NCBI GenBank assembly: GCA_029252265.1
Contig: JAQXBT010000064.1
Coordinates: forward strand, 1 to 33,397
Direction: 5' to 3'
Origin: Flavobacteriaceae bacterium
GTDB taxonomy: Bacteria > Bacteroidota > Bacteroidia > Flavobacteriales > Flavobacteriaceae
Length of the DNA stretch: 33,397 nucleotides
Below, one piece after another: positions 17,371 to 27,423 of the stretch. Positions within the stretch are counted from its first letter, which is position 1, and the number at the start of each line of letters is the position of its first letter. A program made the translations under genes and the position numbers. The notes below the pieces were generated by a model. It was not told where the DNA came from and made no database searches. It saw only the letters and a list, made by a program, of their open reading frames with translations.

Positions 17371-17378
17371 TAGCTTTG
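17371..17378 (+). promoter_or_regulatory. mraZ (dcw operon) -7 promoter element
   Basis: TAGCTTTG matches TAnnTTTG perfectly, 34 bp before the GTG start of mraZ and directly after the operator repeats. Confidence 0.65.
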
Positions 17379-17412
17379 AATTCAACAATTTATTAAATCA
17401 GCGCAAAGCAAA

Positions 17413-17880
17413 GTGAATACTCTAATCGGAACATATGAATGTAAGGTGGATGCAAAAGGGAGACTTATGCTTCCTGTTGCATTTAAAAAGCAGCTTGCTT
17501 CAGTGGTGGAAAAAGGGTTTGTATTAAAGCGAGCTGTATTTCAGCCTTGTTTGGAGTTGTATCCAATGCAGGAGTGGGAGTCCATGATGCAGAACGTTAA
17601 TAAGCTCAATCGATTTAAAAAGAAGAATAATGATTTCATCAGGCGTTTTACGGCTGGTGTAAAATCGATTGAATTAGATGTTTCAGGGCGTTTACTAATC
17701 CCCAAGGATCTTGTGAGTTTTGCGGGGATATCTAAGGAAATTGTCGTGACTTCTGCAGTAAATATTATTGAAATCTGGGATAAAGACCAGTATGAAAAAG
17801 CAATTGATGATGCGGCCAATGATTTTGCAGATTTGGCGGAAGATGTAATGGGTCAAGACGATGCAGATGGATTATCATAA
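17413..17880 (+). CDS. mraZ: Transcriptional regulator MraZ
   Basis: MraZ is the DNA-binding regulator that heads most bacterial dcw clusters and represses its own promoter in E. coli. The 155-residue protein has two SpoVT/AbrB-like repeats, each with the conserved D-x-x-G-R core: GTYECKVDAKGRLMLP (6-21) and IELDVSGRLLIPKDL (near 92-106). The start is GTG at 17413, chosen because homology (NTLIGTYECKVDAKGR) begins there and no earlier start fits. Its tail overlaps rsmH by 20 bp. Three operator repeats sit just upstream of its promoter. Confidence 0.96.
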   Translation: MNTLIGTYECKVDAKGRLMLPVAFKKQLASVVEKGFVLKRAVFQPCLELYPMQEWESMMQNVNKLNRFKKKNNDFIRRFTAGVKSIELDVSGRLLIPKDLVSFAGISKEIVVTSAVNIIEIWDKDQYEKAIDDAANDFADLAEDVMGQDDADGLS

Positions 17881-18775
17881 CCCAGTATTACTCGAAGAAA
17901 CCGTCAACGGTTTAAATATAAAAAAAGACGGTGTGTATGTTGATGTCACGTTTGGTGGCGGAGGTCACAGCAGAAGCATCCTCGAATCATTAGGTCCTAA
18001 TGGAAGGTTGATCGCTTTTGATCAGGACAAAGACGCTCTTTTAAATACAATAGATGATTCTCGATTTTTATTAATCAATGAGAATTTTAGATATATCAAA
18101 CGGTTTTTGAGATTTCACGGAGTCAAATCAGTTGATGGGATTTTAGCTGATTTTGGAGTTTCTTCTCATCAATTTGATGAAGCTGAAAGAGGTTTTTCAA
18201 TTCGATTTGACGCTCAATTGGATATGCGGATGAATCAGGAAGATGTGGTATCGGCTCATTCGCTTGTTAACACCTACGATGAAGAAGATTTGAAACGTGT
18301 GTTTTGGCAGTACGGCGAGTTACGGACGTCACCAGCGCTGGCAAAAACTATTGTAGCCGCAAGACAAGAGGCTCCAATTGAAACGACTTTTGAATTAAAG
18401 ACGGTTTTAAAAAAGCATTTACCATTTGGGAGAGAGAATAAAATTTTAGCTCAGATCTATCAAGCGATTAGAATTGAAGTGAACCAAGAAATAGAGGTTC
18501 TAAAAGAATTTTTGTTGCAAACGCCAAGTTTATTAAATGTTGGTGGACGGCTGAGTGTAATCTCCTACCATTCACTCGAAGATCGCCTAGTGAAGCGTTT
18601 TATAAGAAATGGATTGTTTGAAGGGGAGCCTGAAAAAGATGTTTTTGGCAATTTTGAAGTGCCATTGAAAAAAGTAGGGAGTCTGGTTGTTCCGGATGCT
18701 GCAGAAATAAAATTAAATAACAGAGCACGAAGTGCGAAACTACGAATTGCTGAAGCGTTAAATCCAAATATATAA
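17861..18775 (+). CDS. rsmH: 16S rRNA (cytosine(1402)-N(4))-methyltransferase
   Basis: RsmH (MraW) methylates C1402 in the 16S rRNA decoding centre using SAM. The 304-residue length is normal. The N-terminal MDYHNPVLLEE is the family start, SAM-binding VDVTFGGGGHS is at 27-37 and the acidic Asp54 is in AFDQDKDAL. DFGVSSHQFDEAERGFS (97-113) and VISYHSLEDRLVKRF near 234-248 follow. ATG 17861 and ATG 17867 are both possible starts; each overlaps mraZ. The stop abuts the ftsL ATG with no gap. Confidence 0.97.
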   Translation: MQMDYHNPVLLEETVNGLNIKKDGVYVDVTFGGGGHSRSILESLGPNGRLIAFDQDKDALLNTIDDSRFLLINENFRYIKRFLRFHGVKSVDGILADFGVSSHQFDEAERGFSIRFDAQLDMRMNQEDVVSAHSLVNTYDEEDLKRVFWQYGELRTSPALAKTIVAARQEAPIETTFELKTVLKKHLPFGRENKILAQIYQAIRIEVNQEIEVLKEFLLQTPSLLNVGGRLSVISYHSLEDRLVKRFIRNGLFEGEPEKDVFGNFEVPLKKVGSLVVPDAAEIKLNNRARSAKLRIAEALNPNI

Positions 18776-19096
18776 ATGAAAAACAGGATGTATAATATTT
18801 TAAAAGGAACCTTTCTGGTAAGCGATGGTGCCTTTAAAAATTGGCGTCTTATTTTCTTTTTTCTAGCACTTGCAATCATAATGATCGCCAGTTCGCACAG
18901 TGCAGATGGTAAAGTTCATAAGATTGCAAGACTCAGTGAACATGTCAAGGCGCTGCGGTCTTCTTATGTAGAAACTCGGGCTCAGTTAATGGAACTTAAA
19001 ATGGAGTCTGTTATTAGAAAGCGGTTAGCAGATCAAGGAGTAAAACCTTCGTCCAATCCGCCCTTTAAAATTATTATTAAAACTAAATCTAACTAA
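18776..19096 (+). CDS. ftsL: FtsL-like cell division protein
   Basis: A 106-residue bitopic protein. It has a cytoplasmic N-terminus of about 23 residues and one membrane helix (about 25-42, LIFFFLALAIIMIASS). A periplasmic coiled-coil-like helix (about 48-85, HKIARLSEHVKALRSSYVET) follows. This layout, the size and the position between rsmH and ftsI identify it as FtsL, which with FtsQ activates septal wall synthesis by FtsW-FtsI. Primary sequence conservation in FtsL is always low, so the call depends on topology and context. It abuts rsmH directly, and ftsI starts 4 bp after its stop. Confidence 0.87.
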   Translation: MKNRMYNILKGTFLVSDGAFKNWRLIFFFLALAIIMIASSHSADGKVHKIARLSEHVKALRSSYVETRAQLMELKMESVIRKRLADQGVKPSSNPPFKIIIKTKSN

Positions 19097-19100
19097 CAAA

Positions 19101-21110
19101 ATGGAATCCACTAAAAATTCTATAATGAACAAGCTTTACTTCACTTCTGGAGTGATGTTCATTTTTGCGATTTTAGTGGTGTATAAATTAGTGACGATTC
19201 AATTTGTGAAAGGTGCATATTATCGAGGTCTTGCAGAAGATCGGACTACAAAAAATGTTAGAATCCCTGCAAATCGTGGAAATGTATATTCTGTGAATGG
19301 AAACTTATTAGCAACCTCAGTTCCAAAATATGATATTCGGCTTGATTTGGTGGCGTCATCTGACAAGAATTATGAAGCTTTAATTGAGTCTTTATGCGAT
19401 TCGCTTGCAAGTTTTCATGGAACACCGTCTGCAGAATTTAAGCGCAAGTTGCGTTTGGCAAGACAAAATAAAAGTCGTTATTTTTTGTTAGCGCGCAATT
19501 TAGGCTACTCTCAATATTTAAAATTTAGAGAATTCCCTCTATTGAGTTTAGGCGCTTTTAAGGGTGGGCTTATTGTAGAGCAATCCACCAAGCGTGATTA
19601 TCCAATGGGGGCGATTGCACAACGATTAATAGGCTATGAGCGTTTTGACGATCTAGGTAATGTCACTCGTGTTGGGATCGACGGTGCATTTGGTGAAAAA
19701 TATTTAAGAGGTGATGATGGTCAACGGCGCAAACAGAAAATTGGAAAAGGCCAATGGAAGCCAATTGATGATTTTAACCAATTGGAGCCAAAAGATGGTT
19801 ATGATGTGTATACCACTATAGATGTTAATATTCAAGATATTGCGCATCATGCGCTTTTAGAGCAGTTAGAGAAATACAAGGCAGACCATGGCACTGTGGT
19901 AGTAATGGAAACTAAAACAGGCGAAGTCAGAGCTATTTCTAATTTGGGTCGAAATAAAAAAGGGTTGTATTATGAACGGCTCAATTATGCTGTTGGCGAA
20001 TCGCATGAACCTGGATCTACATTTAAGTTGATGGCTTTGGCTGTTGCTTTAGAAGATAAGGTGATTGATACCACAACCATTGTGGATACCAAAAAAGGGG
20101 TTTTGTCTTTTTACGGCAAAAAGGTAAAGGATTCTAAAAAAGGAGGCTATGGAAAAATTTCGATAGCGAAGGCTTTTGAAGTGTCTTCGAATACAGCAAT
20201 TGTCAAAGCAATACATACAGCTTATAAAGGTCAGCCTGAAAAATTTGTAGATGGGTTGTATAGGATGAATCTTCAGGACTCATTGGGACTTCCGTTGATT
20301 GGAGAAGGAAGCTCGATCATTCCAGATCCAAGAATTAAAAACGGTCGCTGGAGTGGAATCGCTTTGCAATGGATGGCGTATGGGTATGGTGTCTCTTTTA
20401 CACCGCTTCAAACCCTCACGTTTTATAATGCCATTGCTAATGATGGGGTTATGGTACGTCCAAAGTTTTTGCGTGAAATAAAAGAAATTGAATCGTCTAT
20501 TGAAACTTTTAACACGGAAATCATCAACCCTCGAATCTGCTCAAAAGAAACCGTCTTAAAATTACAGCAATTGCTCAAGAATGTAGTTGAAAAGAAGCAT
20601 GGAACAGGGCGTAGACTCTATTCTGACGAATTTTCAATGGCAGGCAAAACTGGGACCTGTCAAAAGGATTACGTAAACAAAGATCAACTAAATTATATTT
20701 CTTCGTTTTCTGGGTATTTCCCAGCAGATGATCCAAAATATTCTTGTATTGTCGTGATTCACGAGCCCGATAAAAGTGTAGGATATTATGGTGCTGACGT
20801 GTCAGGGCCAGTCTTTAAAAAAATCGCTCAAAAAATATACACAGATTCTCCAGTTATTGATGAGGTTCAAGACGTAAACCAAAAATCGGAATTCGTAGAG
20901 GCTAGTTATGATCAGTATTATGCTGTGGCACAAAAGTATAAAACCATCATGCCAAATTTGAAAGGGATGTCGGCAATGGATGCGATTTCTATTTTAGAAA
21001 ACATGGGGCTGAAAGTACAAATTGTTGGAAATGGAACGGTTTCAGGGCAATCAATTAAAAGTGGTCAAAAAATAAAACCACAATCGTTAATAACACTTGT
21101 CTTATCGTGA
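19101..21110 (+). CDS. ftsI: Septal peptidoglycan transpeptidase FtsI (PBP3) with PASTA domain
   Basis: Class B penicillin-binding protein that crosslinks septal peptidoglycan. The 669 residues comprise a membrane helix (about 13-33), a pedestal dimerisation domain and the transpeptidase domain with SxxK (Ser306-Thr-Phe-Lys309), SxN (Ser362-Ser-Asn364) and KTG (516-518). A single C-terminal PASTA domain follows (about 617-669, MPNLKGMSAMDAISILENMG). PASTA is usual in Gram-positive PBPs and also found in Bacteroidetes FtsI, but absent in E. coli FtsI. The TGA stop overlaps the murE GTG start (GTGA). Confidence 0.96.
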   Translation: MESTKNSIMNKLYFTSGVMFIFAILVVYKLVTIQFVKGAYYRGLAEDRTTKNVRIPANRGNVYSVNGNLLATSVPKYDIRLDLVASSDKNYEALIESLCDSLASFHGTPSAEFKRKLRLARQNKSRYFLLARNLGYSQYLKFREFPLLSLGAFKGGLIVEQSTKRDYPMGAIAQRLIGYERFDDLGNVTRVGIDGAFGEKYLRGDDGQRRKQKIGKGQWKPIDDFNQLEPKDGYDVYTTIDVNIQDIAHHALLEQLEKYKADHGTVVVMETKTGEVRAISNLGRNKKGLYYERLNYAVGESHEPGSTFKLMALAVALEDKVIDTTTIVDTKKGVLSFYGKKVKDSKKGGYGKISIAKAFEVSSNTAIVKAIHTAYKGQPEKFVDGLYRMNLQDSLGLPLIGEGSSIIPDPRIKNGRWSGIALQWMAYGYGVSFTPLQTLTFYNAIANDGVMVRPKFLREIKEIESSIETFNTEIINPRICSKETVLKLQQLLKNVVEKKHGTGRRLYSDEFSMAGKTGTCQKDYVNKDQLNYISSFSGYFPADDPKYSCIVVIHEPDKSVGYYGADVSGPVFKKIAQKIYTDSPVIDEVQDVNQKSEFVEASYDQYYAVAQKYKTIMPNLKGMSAMDAISILENMGLKVQIVGNGTVSGQSIKSGQKIKPQSLITLVLS

Positions 21111-22570
21111 AAACTTTAAAAAACATACTGTACAAGGTTTCAATTGAATCGGTCATAGGGTCTACCGACCGGTCAATTACGGCGCTTCACTACGATTCTC
21201 GACGTGTGGAAGCAGGTACTATTTTTGTAGCGATCAAAGGCGGGGTTTTTGACGGGCATGCGTTTATCTCAAAGGCTATTGAGTTGGGAGCGACCGTCAT
21301 TGTTTGTCAGGAGTTCCCAGAAAAAATAGTTGGCACCATTACGTATGTAAAAGTTGATGATTCTCAAAGAGCCTTGGCGATCATGGCGTCTAATTATTAT
21401 GAAAATCCATCCGAAAACTTAAAGCTTATCGGAATTACTGGGACCAATGGGAAAACAACCATCGCGACACTGCTTTATGAATTATTTAAAAACGCAGGAT
21501 ATAAGGTAGGGCTCATTTCTACTGTAAAAATTATGGTCGATACGAAAGCGTATCCGACAACCCACACCACTCCAGATTCTCTAATAATTAATAAGTATTT
21601 AAGTCAAATGAATTCCGAAGGTGTGGAGTTTTGTTTTATGGAGGTTAGTTCTCACGGCATTCATCAGTCTAGAACTGAAGGGCTTTTGTTTGCAGGGGGG
21701 GTGTTTACAAATTTATCGCATGACCATTTAGATTACCATGCCACGTTTGCAGAATATAGAGACGTTAAAAAATCATTTTTCGATCAGTTGCCGTCTTCTG
21801 CATTTGCTTTGGTGAATGGCGATGATAAAAACGGGTCTGTGATGGTGCAAAATACTAAGGCAAAACACTACACGTATGCCTTAAAAAGTTATGCCGATTT
21901 CCGAGTTCAGATTTTAGAAAATCAATTTCGAGGCTTGTTGTTGAAAGTAAATGACCATGAAGTGTGGGTCAAATTAATAGGCAATTTTAATGCCTATAAT
22001 CTAACCGCAATTTATGGCACTGCTGAGCTTTTAGGCTTGGAAACTTCTGAAACGCTTCGGCTCATGAGTGCGCTTGATAATGTTAATGGCAGATTTGAAT
22101 ATTTTATATCAAAAACAAATATTACGACGATCATCGATTATGCACACACGCCAGATGCTTTAAAAAATGTACTCGAAACGATCAATACGATTAGAACCAA
22201 AAACGAAACTTTAATTACAGTGGTGGGTTGTGGTGGCGATCGCGATACGACCAAACGTCCAAAAATGGCGCACATTGCTTCTGCATTGAGTACAAAAGTA
22301 ATTTTCACAAGTGATAATCCAAGGTCTGAAAATCCAGATCAAATTATTGCTGAAATGGAAGTGGGGGTTGCTCCTCAAAATTTTAAAAAGACACTGTCTA
22401 TAACAGATCGTAAACAGGCGATCAAAACAGCGTGTCAATTAGCACAACCTAACGATATCATTTTGGTGGCAGGCAAAGGACATGAAACATACCAGGAGAT
22501 TAAGGGCATTAAAAGTACGTTTAATGATTACAAAATAGCTGGAGATTTTTTAACTCAATTACAAAAATAA
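21107..22570 (+). CDS. murE: UDP-MurNAc-tripeptide synthetase MurE (meso-DAP adding)
   Basis: MurE adds the third amino acid to UDP-MurNAc-Ala-Glu in the cytoplasm. The 487-residue Mur ligase has the P-loop GTNGKTT (112-118). [12 protein letters not shown] is near 176 and the C-terminal DNPRSENP begins at 403. The DNPR motif is the known marker for meso-diaminopimelate specificity, so this organism should have DAP-type peptidoglycan. The start is a GTG that overlaps the ftsI stop, which decides the N-terminus ([11 protein letters not shown]). It is one base from mraY. Confidence 0.96.
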   Translation: MKTLKNILYKVSIESVIGSTDRSITALHYDSRRVEAGTIFVAIKGGVFDGHAFISKAIELGATVIVCQEFPEKIVGTITYVKVDDSQRALAIMASNYYENPSENLKLIGITGTNGKTTIATLLYELFKNAGYKVGLISTVKIMVDTKAYPTTHTTPDSLIINKYLSQMNSEGVEFCFMEVSSHGIHQSRTEGLLFAGGVFTNLSHDHLDYHATFAEYRDVKKSFFDQLPSSAFALVNGDDKNGSVMVQNTKAKHYTYALKSYADFRVQILENQFRGLLLKVNDHEVWVKLIGNFNAYNLTAIYGTAELLGLETSETLRLMSALDNVNGRFEYFISKTNITTIIDYAHTPDALKNVLETINTIRTKNETLITVVGCGGDRDTTKRPKMAHIASALSTKVIFTSDNPRSENPDQIIAEMEVGVAPQNFKKTLSITDRKQAIKTACQLAQPNDIILVAGKGHETYQEIKGIKSTFNDYKIAGDFLTQLQK

Positions 22571-22571
22571 T

Positions 22572-23804
22572 ATGTTGTACTACTTGTTTAAATATTTAGA
22601 AGAAACCTATCAGTTTACGGGGGCCTCTCTATTTGGGTTTTTGACGTTTAGAGCTGCTGTCGCAATTATTTTGTCTTTGCTAATTTCTACAATTTTCGGA
22701 AAACGGATTATTCGTTTTCTTCAAAATCAACAAGTTGGTGAGACCATTAGAGACCTAGGTTTAGAAGGGCAAAAGGAAAAGGCAGGAACTCCAACGATGG
22801 GCGGAATTATCATCATTTTAGCCACGGTCATACCGGTGCTTTTATTGGCAAAATTAGATAATATATATATTATTTTATTGCTCGTTACAACTATATGGAT
22901 GGGGGCAATTGGGTTTCTTGACGATTATATCAAAAAGTTTAAAAATGATAAAGAAGGTTTAAAAGGCAGGTTCAAGATTTTGGGTCAAGTGGGTTTAGGA
23001 ATTATTGTAGGAACAACTTTGTTTTTTCACAGTGACGTCACAATCAAGGAGAAAATTCCAACGGATTTACAGCTTGAGGTGGTGTCCAATCAACAATCCG
23101 CTATCCAATTTTACCCAGAAACAAAATCGACCAAAACGACCATCCCTTTTGTAAAATCAAATGAGTTTGATTATGCCGATTTAATTACTTGGATTCACCC
23201 TAGTTTAGAGAAATATGCATGGATTGTATTTGTGTTAGCAGTCATTTTTATTATAACAGCAGTTTCCAATGGCGCCAATTTAACAGATGGAATTGATGGT
23301 TTAGCTGCAGGAACTTCTGCGATTATCGTATTAACACTTGGTGTTTTTGCATGGGTGTCAGGTAATATTATTTTCTCCGATTATCTAAATATAATGTACA
23401 TCCCAAGGGTCGAAGAAATTACTATTTATATCGCTGCGTTTGTTGGTGCATTGATCGGGTTTTTGTGGTACAATACCTATCCTGCTCAGGTGTTTATGGG
23501 CGATACAGGAAGCTTAACAATAGGTGGGATTATCGCTGTGATTGCGATTGCGGTTCGAAAGGAATGGTTAATCCCGGTATTGTGCGGAATTTTCTTAGCA
23601 GAAAATTTATCTGTGGTACTTCAAGTGGGTTATTTTAAATATACCCGAAAAAAGTATGGTGCTGGGCGTCGCATATTTAAAATGTCACCGTTGCATCACC
23701 ATTATCAAAAATCAGGATACCACGAGAGTAAAATTGTTACTCGCTTTTGGATTGTGGGTATTCTGTTGGCAATATTAACGATCGTCACTTTGAAAATTCG
23801 ATAG
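22572..23804 (+). CDS. mraY: Phospho-N-acetylmuramoyl-pentapeptide-transferase MraY
   Basis: MraY links UDP-MurNAc-pentapeptide to undecaprenyl phosphate, forming lipid I in the inner membrane. At 410 residues it is about 50 longer than E. coli MraY. Catalytic signatures are Asp117-Asp118 in [20 protein letters not shown] (236-245), Asp311 in FMGDTGSL and the HHH motif at 375-377. The extra length is a hydrophilic stretch at about 155-212, between membrane helices, which looks like the periplasmic insertion of Bacteroidetes forms. It abuts murD with no gap. Confidence 0.97.
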   Translation: MLYYLFKYLEETYQFTGASLFGFLTFRAAVAIILSLLISTIFGKRIIRFLQNQQVGETIRDLGLEGQKEKAGTPTMGGIIIILATVIPVLLLAKLDNIYIILLLVTTIWMGAIGFLDDYIKKFKNDKEGLKGRFKILGQVGLGIIVGTTLFFHSDVTIKEKIPTDLQLEVVSNQQSAIQFYPETKSTKTTIPFVKSNEFDYADLITWIHPSLEKYAWIVFVLAVIFIITAVSNGANLTDGIDGLAAGTSAIIVLTLGVFAWVSGNIIFSDYLNIMYIPRVEEITIYIAAFVGALIGFLWYNTYPAQVFMGDTGSLTIGGIIAVIAIAVRKEWLIPVLCGIFLAENLSVVLQVGYFKYTRKKYGAGRRIFKMSPLHHHYQKSGYHESKIVTRFWIVGILLAILTIVTLKIR

Positions 23805-25136
23805 ATGAAACGATTGGTGGTTCTTGGTGGGGGTGAAAGTGGCGTAGGTGCTGCCCTGTTAGGGAAAGAAAAAGAGTACAAGGTGTTTCTTTCTGATTCA
23901 GGAAAGATTGCACAAAAATTTATAGACGTTCTTATACATAATGAGATTGAATGGGAAGATGGAGGTCATACGGAGTCCAAAATTTTGAATGCAGATTTGG
24001 TCGTTAAAAGTCCTGGAATTCCAGATGATGTTGCTTTGATTAAAAAATTACATAAAGCAACTATTTCTGTGATTTCTGAAATTGAATTTGCGAGTTTATT
24101 TACAAAGGCAACGATCATTGGGATTACAGGAAGTAATGGGAAAACCACGACCACAATGATGGTTCATTATATTTTGAGTCAAGCGGGGTTGGATGTCGCG
24201 ATTGGTGGAAATATTGGCGATAGCTTTGCGAAGCAAGTTCTAAATAACAATGCCAATTACGTTTTGGAACTGAGTAGTTTTCAATTAGACGGTATTGAGA
24301 AATTCAGACCACATATAGCGATTATCACCAATATTACACCCGATCATTTGGATCGCTATGATTATAAATTTGAGAACTATATCGCTTCAAAATTTAGAAT
24401 CGCAATGAACCAAACATCGGATGATTATTTGATATATGACGCAGATGATGCGGTTATCGTGTCTTATATAAACACCCATCCAATTCAATCAACATTAGTG
24501 CCTTTTTCACTTCGTAAAAAAGTGAAAAATGGAACGTATTTAGAACAAAACAATATATTAATCGAATTTAACAATAAAGATATAATTATGTCAACATCAA
24601 ACTTAGCTTTAGAAGGAAAGCACAACATCAAAAACGCGATGGCGGCATCAACAGTTGCTCATCTTTTGAAAATCAGAAAAGCAACCATAAGAGAAAGTCT
24701 AGAGGGATTTCAAGGGGCAGAGCATCGCTTGGAACAAGTCCTTACCATCAATAAAGTAAAGTACGTAAATGACTCCAAGGCAACGAATGTGAATGCGACT
24801 TATTATGCCTTAGAAAGTATGAATGCCCCAACGGTTTGGATCGTTGGTGGGGTTGATAAAGGAAATGATTACAGTTCTTTATTTCCTTTTATCAATGAAA
24901 AGGTCAAAGCAATTATTTGCTTAGGAAAAGATAACGAGTCTTTATTTGATGCGTTTGGAAATATGGTAGATACCATCATAGAAACACAGTTTATGAGCGA
25001 AGCAGTTAAGATTGCTTATAAAATTGCGACGCCAGGGGAGGCTGTTTTGTTATCGCCTGCTTGTGCAAGTTTTGATTTATTTGAAAATTATGAAGATCGA
25101 GGTCAACAATTTAAAGCCGCTGTAAGACAGTTATAA
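23805..25136 (+). CDS. murD: UDP-N-acetylmuramoylalanine--D-glutamate ligase
   Basis: MurD adds D-glutamate to UDP-MurNAc-L-Ala in the cytoplasm. The 443 residues include the N-terminal nucleotide-binding fold (LVVLGGGESGVGAALL), the P-loop GSNGKTT (109-115), ELSSFQLD in the central domain and HRLEQV followed by VNDSKATN, which binds the nucleotide in the C-terminal domain. The length is normal for the family. The start ATG follows the mraY stop immediately, and the stop shares its last A with the ftsW ATG (TAATG). Confidence 0.97.
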   Translation: MKRLVVLGGGESGVGAALLGKEKEYKVFLSDSGKIAQKFIDVLIHNEIEWEDGGHTESKILNADLVVKSPGIPDDVALIKKLHKATISVISEIEFASLFTKATIIGITGSNGKTTTTMMVHYILSQAGLDVAIGGNIGDSFAKQVLNNNANYVLELSSFQLDGIEKFRPHIAIITNITPDHLDRYDYKFENYIASKFRIAMNQTSDDYLIYDADDAVIVSYINTHPIQSTLVPFSLRKKVKNGTYLEQNNILIEFNNKDIIMSTSNLALEGKHNIKNAMAASTVAHLLKIRKATIRESLEGFQGAEHRLEQVLTINKVKYVNDSKATNVNATYYALESMNAPTVWIVGGVDKGNDYSSLFPFINEKVKAIICLGKDNESLFDAFGNMVDTIIETQFMSEAVKIAYKIATPGEAVLLSPACASFDLFENYEDRGQQFKAAVRQL

Positions 25137-26329
25137 TGAAGACAGTTTTTGATAACATAAAAGGAGATCGAATTATTTGGGCTATTGCGGCCTTGCTAGC
25201 AATATTCTCATTCCTACCCGTGTACAGTGCAGCCAGTAATTTGGCTTACATTGGAGGGGGTAGCACGACTTTTAGTTATTTCATCAAACACTTTGTACAT
25301 TTATTCTTAGGGTTCTCAATTATTTATGGAGTACATAAAATCCCCTATCGTTATTTTAGAGGGTTATCGATGGTGATGATTCCGGTGGTTTTAGTCTTGT
25401 TGTTAATTACAATGCTTCAGGGTTCAACCATTGGAGGTGCGAATGCCAGTCGATGGATTCGAGTTCCAATTGTTGGATTTACGTTTCAGCCATCTACCTT
25501 AGCTGCGCTGGTGTTAATGGTTTTTGTAGCACGGTATTTATCTAAAATAAAAGACGAGATTGTTTCCTTTAAAGATTCTATTCTTCCGTTGTGGTTGCCA
25601 GTGTTTGTGGTGTTAGCGTTGGTGCTTCCTGCTAATTTTTCTACGGCTGCACTCATATTTTCAATGGTTATTTTACTAACATTTTTGGGAGGCTATCCAT
25701 TAAAATATTTAGCAATTATCATCGGTTCTGGCGTTGTCGTTTTGATGTTTTTTGTATTAACTGCCAAAGCGTTTCCAGATTTGATGCCGAATCGAGTGGG
25801 CACTTGGACAAGTCGAATTTCGAGTTTTATGGATACAGATGCGACTCAAGAAGCTTATCAAATTGAGAAAGCTAAAATTGCCATCGCAACTGGCGGAATT
25901 CAAGGACTAGGCCCTGGAAAAAGTGTTCAAAAAAACTTTTTGCCCCAGTCATCATCCGATTTTATTTTTGCTATTATTATTGAAGAATATGGGTTGATTG
26001 GAGGGATTTCATTGCTAGTCCTTTATTTATGGTTAATGTTTAGGATTGTAATTGTGGCGCAAAATTCAGATACGGTCTTTGGAAAATTATTAACCGTGGG
26101 CGTTGGGATTCCCATCGTATTTCAGGCCTTGGTCAATATGAGTGTTGCAGTTGAGTTGTTTCCAGTTACAGGACAAACACTGCCGCTTATAAGTAGCGGA
26201 GGGACCTCTATTTGGGTTACTTGCTTGGCACTTGGTATTGTGTTGAGTGTAAGTACCAAGCGAGATGAAGAAAAAGCACAAAATTATGATGAGAAACACC
26301 CTTTAGAAATATTAAGCGAAGCACTTTAA
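25136..26329 (+). CDS. ftsW: Septal peptidoglycan glycosyltransferase FtsW (SEDS family)
   Basis: FtsW polymerises lipid II into septal glycan strands together with FtsI. The 397 residues have about ten hydrophobic segments, beginning with [20 protein letters not shown]. The SEDS signature region lies near the C-terminus: [19 protein letters not shown]. RodA is the alternative SEDS protein, but the position between murD and murG favours FtsW. It overlaps murD by one base, and its last base overlaps murG. Confidence 0.96.
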   Translation: MKTVFDNIKGDRIIWAIAALLAIFSFLPVYSAASNLAYIGGGSTTFSYFIKHFVHLFLGFSIIYGVHKIPYRYFRGLSMVMIPVVLVLLLITMLQGSTIGGANASRWIRVPIVGFTFQPSTLAALVLMVFVARYLSKIKDEIVSFKDSILPLWLPVFVVLALVLPANFSTAALIFSMVILLTFLGGYPLKYLAIIIGSGVVVLMFFVLTAKAFPDLMPNRVGTWTSRISSFMDTDATQEAYQIEKAKIAIATGGIQGLGPGKSVQKNFLPQSSSDFIFAIIIEEYGLIGGISLLVLYLWLMFRIVIVAQNSDTVFGKLLTVGVGIPIVFQALVNMSVAVELFPVTGQTLPLISSGGTSIWVTCLALGIVLSVSTKRDEEKAQNYDEKHPLEILSEAL

Positions 26330-27423
26330 TGAAGCACTATAAAATCATATTATCAGGTGGAGGAACAGGGGGGCATATATACCCTGCGATTGCCATTGCA
26401 AACGAATTAAAATCTCGGTTCCCAAAATCTGAGTTTTTATTTGTAGGCGCCAAGGATAAAATGGAAATGCAAAAAGTACCTCAAGCTGGGTATCCAATAA
26501 TCGGTTTATGGATTGCTGGACTTCAAAGAAAGTTAACGCTCAAAAATTTATTGTTCCCAGTCAAATTACTACTGAGTTTGTTTAAATCAATGGGTATTAT
26601 TAATTCATTCAAGCCTGATGTTGTCATTGGTACTGGTGGTTTTGCCAGTGGACCTTTATTACAAGTGGCTGCCATGAAAGGGGTGCCGACTTTGATACAA
26701 GAACAAAATTCATTTCCAGGGATTACCAATAAATTATTATCTAAAAAAGCACATAAAGTATGTGTTGCCTATGATGGCTTAGAACGATTTTTTCCTAAAG
26801 AAAAATTAACCCTGACTGGAAACCCCGTGCGACAAGATTTGCTGGATTTAGATCAAAAAAGAGCAGAAGCAATTTCGTTTTTTAAACTAGAGCCCAATAA
26901 AAAAACACTCTTGGTATTAGGCGGAAGTTTAGGGGCGCGCCGAATGAATCAACTTATTGAATCAGAATTAGATTTTTTTAAAGATTTAGGAATTCAATTG
27001 GTGTGGCAATGTGGGACGTTATATCAGAAAGATTATGATCTCTATAATTCGAGCGAACAGGTACAAGTTCATGCGTTTTTAAACCGAATGGATTTGGCGT
27101 ATGCAGCCGCCGATATTGTGATTTCAAGAGCAGGCGCAAGTTCAGTTTCAGAACTTTGTGTTGTTGGAAAGCCGGTAATTTTTATTCCGTCTCCAAATGT
27201 GTCCGAGGACCATCAAACCAAAAATGCGTTGGCTGTTACCGAAAAAAATGCGGCCATCCTAATAAGTGAAAAGGATCTAGAATCAAGTTTTGAAAAGCAG
27301 TTTTCAGAACTTTTAGCATCCGAATCACATCAAGAATTATTGGCAACAAACATTAAAAAACTAGCTTTAAAAAAAGCAACTCAATCCATCGTAGATGAAA
27401 TCGAAAAGCTATTAGTTAAATGA
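26329..27423 (+). CDS. murG: Lipid II synthase MurG
   Basis: MurG transfers GlcNAc to lipid I at the inner face of the cytoplasmic membrane. The 364-residue GT-B glycosyltransferase has the N-terminal glycine loop [11 protein letters not shown] (10-20), GTGGFASGP (about 101-109), [13 protein letters not shown] and the donor-binding [13 protein letters not shown]. It overlaps ftsW by 1 nt and murC by 4 nt (ATGA). Confidence 0.97.
   Translation: MKHYKIILSGGGTGGHIYPAIAIANELKSRFPKSEFLFVGAKDKMEMQKVPQAGYPIIGLWIAGLQRKLTLKNLLFPVKLLLSLFKSMGIINSFKPDVVIGTGGFASGPLLQVAAMKGVPTLIQEQNSFPGITNKLLSKKAHKVCVAYDGLERFFPKEKLTLTGNPVRQDLLDLDQKRAEAISFFKLEPNKKTLLVLGGSLGARRMNQLIESELDFFKDLGIQLVWQCGTLYQKDYDLYNSSEQVQVHAFLNRMDLAYAAADIVISRAGASSVSELCVVGKPVIFIPSPNVSEDHQTKNALAVTEKNAAILISEKDLESSFEKQFSELLASESHQELLATNIKKLALKKATQSIVDEIEKLLVK

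Larger units (their letters stand above)
17079..17412. other. 334 bp divergent regulatory gap between hydrolase and mraZ
   Basis: No gene is supported here. It holds the minus-strand -7 element of the hydrolase (17104-17111) and a cluster of CTGTTTT words with an inverted AAACAG copy (17144-17222). About 110 bp with no recognisable signal follows (17223-17335). Then come three 10 bp MraZ-type repeats (17336-17365) and the mraZ -7 element (17371-17378). The gap is the longest in the window and lies upstream of the whole division and wall cluster. Confidence 0.8.
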
